Shown here: positions 54,638 through 55,019 of the stretch, piece after piece
Numbering within the stretch: the first letter of the stretch is position 1
How the letters are laid out: each line of letters starts with the position of its first letter
Origin: Bacteroidetes bacterium HGW-Bacteroidetes-14
GTDB taxonomy: Bacteria > Bacteroidota > Bacteroidia > Bacteroidales > UBA932
Length of the DNA stretch: 55,019 nt
NCBI GenBank assembly: GCA_002842655.1
Contig: PHDP01000003.1
Span: forward strand, 1-55,019
Direction of reading: 5' to 3'
Program-made: the position numbers and the translations under genes
Notes under the pieces: generated by a model
The model's input: the letters and a program-made list of their open reading frames with translations, nothing else
Told to the model about the DNA's origin: nothing
Database searches by the model: none

Positions 54638-54931
54638 ATGAGTAAAGACTATCAATCTGTAATTAACAGCCTGAAAGGCAAAATTGAGCTTATCATATCT
54701 AAATATGAGCAGGTTGCATCCGAAAATAAAAAACTTTCGGAAGATCTTGATTCATGCAAAAATGCTCTTGAAAACAGTAATAACCGAGTAAAAGAACTTG
54801 AACTTAAAATAAGCAACTTACAACTTGCTGAGGCTTTCAAAACATCCTCATCGGATGTGAAGGAGGCAAAACAGAAAATTGGTAAAATCGTGAAGGAGAT
54901 CGATAAGTGCATAGCTCTGTTAAATGATTAG
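54638..54931 (+). CDS. Coiled-coil protein upstream of zapA (ZapB-like)
   Basis: A 97-residue protein from the ATG at 54638; a TTG two codons earlier is less likely. It is almost entirely helical, with a heptad-rich coiled coil (about 15-65, for example SENKKLSEDLDSCKNALENS) and a second charged helix at the end. It precedes zapA by 11 bases, so it probably acts with ZapA at the division ring, as ZapB does. Sequence similarity to ZapB itself is not evident, so the link is from context. Confidence 0.75.
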   Translation: MSKDYQSVINSLKGKIELIISKYEQVASENKKLSEDLDSCKNALENSNNRVKELELKISNLQLAEAFKTSSSDVKEAKQKIGKIVKEIDKCIALLND

Positions 54932-54942
54932 TGCAACTGATA

Positions 54943-55019
54943 ATGAGTGAATTTCAATCCATACAGATAAGCATTGCGGACAGATACTATCCGTTGAAAA
55001 TTGCTGTTCAGGACGAAGA
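54943..55019 (+). CDS. zapA: Cell division protein ZapA, 5' part cut by the window edge
   Basis: The first 25 residues are visible: MSEFQSIQISIADRYYPLKI and a few more. The strand pattern I-x-I-ADRxYPLxI is typical of the N-terminal beta hairpin of Bacteroidota ZapA, which bundles FtsZ filaments. It follows the coiled-coil gene by 11 bases. The rest lies outside the window. Confidence 0.78.
   Translation, partial: MSEFQSIQISIADRYYPLKIAVQDE

Noticed and set aside
1-55019. Genomic island, prophage, insertion sequence, CRISPR array or tRNA
   Set aside because: No transposase, integrase, array of short repeats, cloverleaf or shift in base composition was seen; content is mostly conserved core genes.

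Overview
This 55-kb window looks like a chromosomal segment of a Bacteroidota bacterium, most likely of the order Bacteroidales. The base composition is AT-rich and even throughout. Start codons are rarely preceded by strong Shine-Dalgarno sequences, and many transcription units begin with the Bacteroidota -7 box TAnnTTTG (often TATCTTTGC or TATATTTGC). Several proteins are typical of the phylum: a NagB/PIG-L fusion, a TamL-type lipoprotein barrel, a PCMD-domain lipoprotein, DUF3467, and ATP-type PEP carboxykinase. Species and family cannot be fixed from the sequence. The window is gene-dense. No stretch over 300 bases lacks a gene, and I saw no tRNA, rRNA, CRISPR array, insertion sequence or prophage.

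Layout. 1-2722 (minus): lipoate-type 2-oxoacid (pyruvate) dehydrogenase E1alpha, E1beta and a truncated E2. 2867-7420 (minus): a NagB/PIG-L fusion whose deaminase site looks eroded, RarA, and an exported carboxypeptidase-regulatory-domain protein. 7518-11058 (plus): RlmD, an AlkD-type DNA glycosylase and MnmE. 11064-12821: a divergent stress module with a hemerythrin protein and an Rrf2 regulator on one side and RIC/ScdA on the other. 12827-18083: TamL, an arginine-decarboxylase-like PLP enzyme, and two SPOUT RNA methyltransferases whose 3' ends overlap. 18096-26458 (minus): the rest of a seven-gene run valS, PCMD lipoprotein, thioesterase, tatA, tatC, ABC-F, rlmB. 26576-30548 (plus): DUF3467, EtfB, EtfA, acyl-CoA dehydrogenase. 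30619-42224: CDF transporter, FucI-like protein, M28 peptidase, DUF2520, KdsC-like and Maf proteins, RecQ, PckA, cyclophilin, M2/M3-like peptidase. 42288-47565 (minus): a six-gene run with MTA/SAH deaminase, PNP, class II aldolase, MtnA, a HAD phosphatase and an MBL hydrolase. 47673-54535 (plus): rubredoxin, B12 radical SAM protein, ADP-forming acyl-CoA synthetase, a small membrane protein, and a four-subunit 2-oxoacid:ferredoxin oxidoreductase. 54638-55019: a ZapB-like coiled coil and the start of ZapA.

How it fits together. The cell carries both a lipoate dehydrogenase complex and a ferredoxin-linked 2-oxoacid oxidoreductase. The latter sits beside an ADP-forming acyl-CoA synthetase that would conserve ATP. 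With the peptidases, the ETF/acyl-CoA dehydrogenase operon and PckA, this suggests fermentation of amino acids or peptides. The most interesting unit is 42288-47565. It can be read as a salvage route for methylthioadenosine or 5'-deoxyadenosine: deamination first, then phosphorolysis by an inosine-type PNP, isomerisation by MtnA, and cleavage by a class II aldolase in place of the oxygen-dependent methionine salvage steps. The second most interesting point is the NagB/PIG-L fusion that has lost its deaminase catalytic loop. The rest is mostly conserved housekeeping content.
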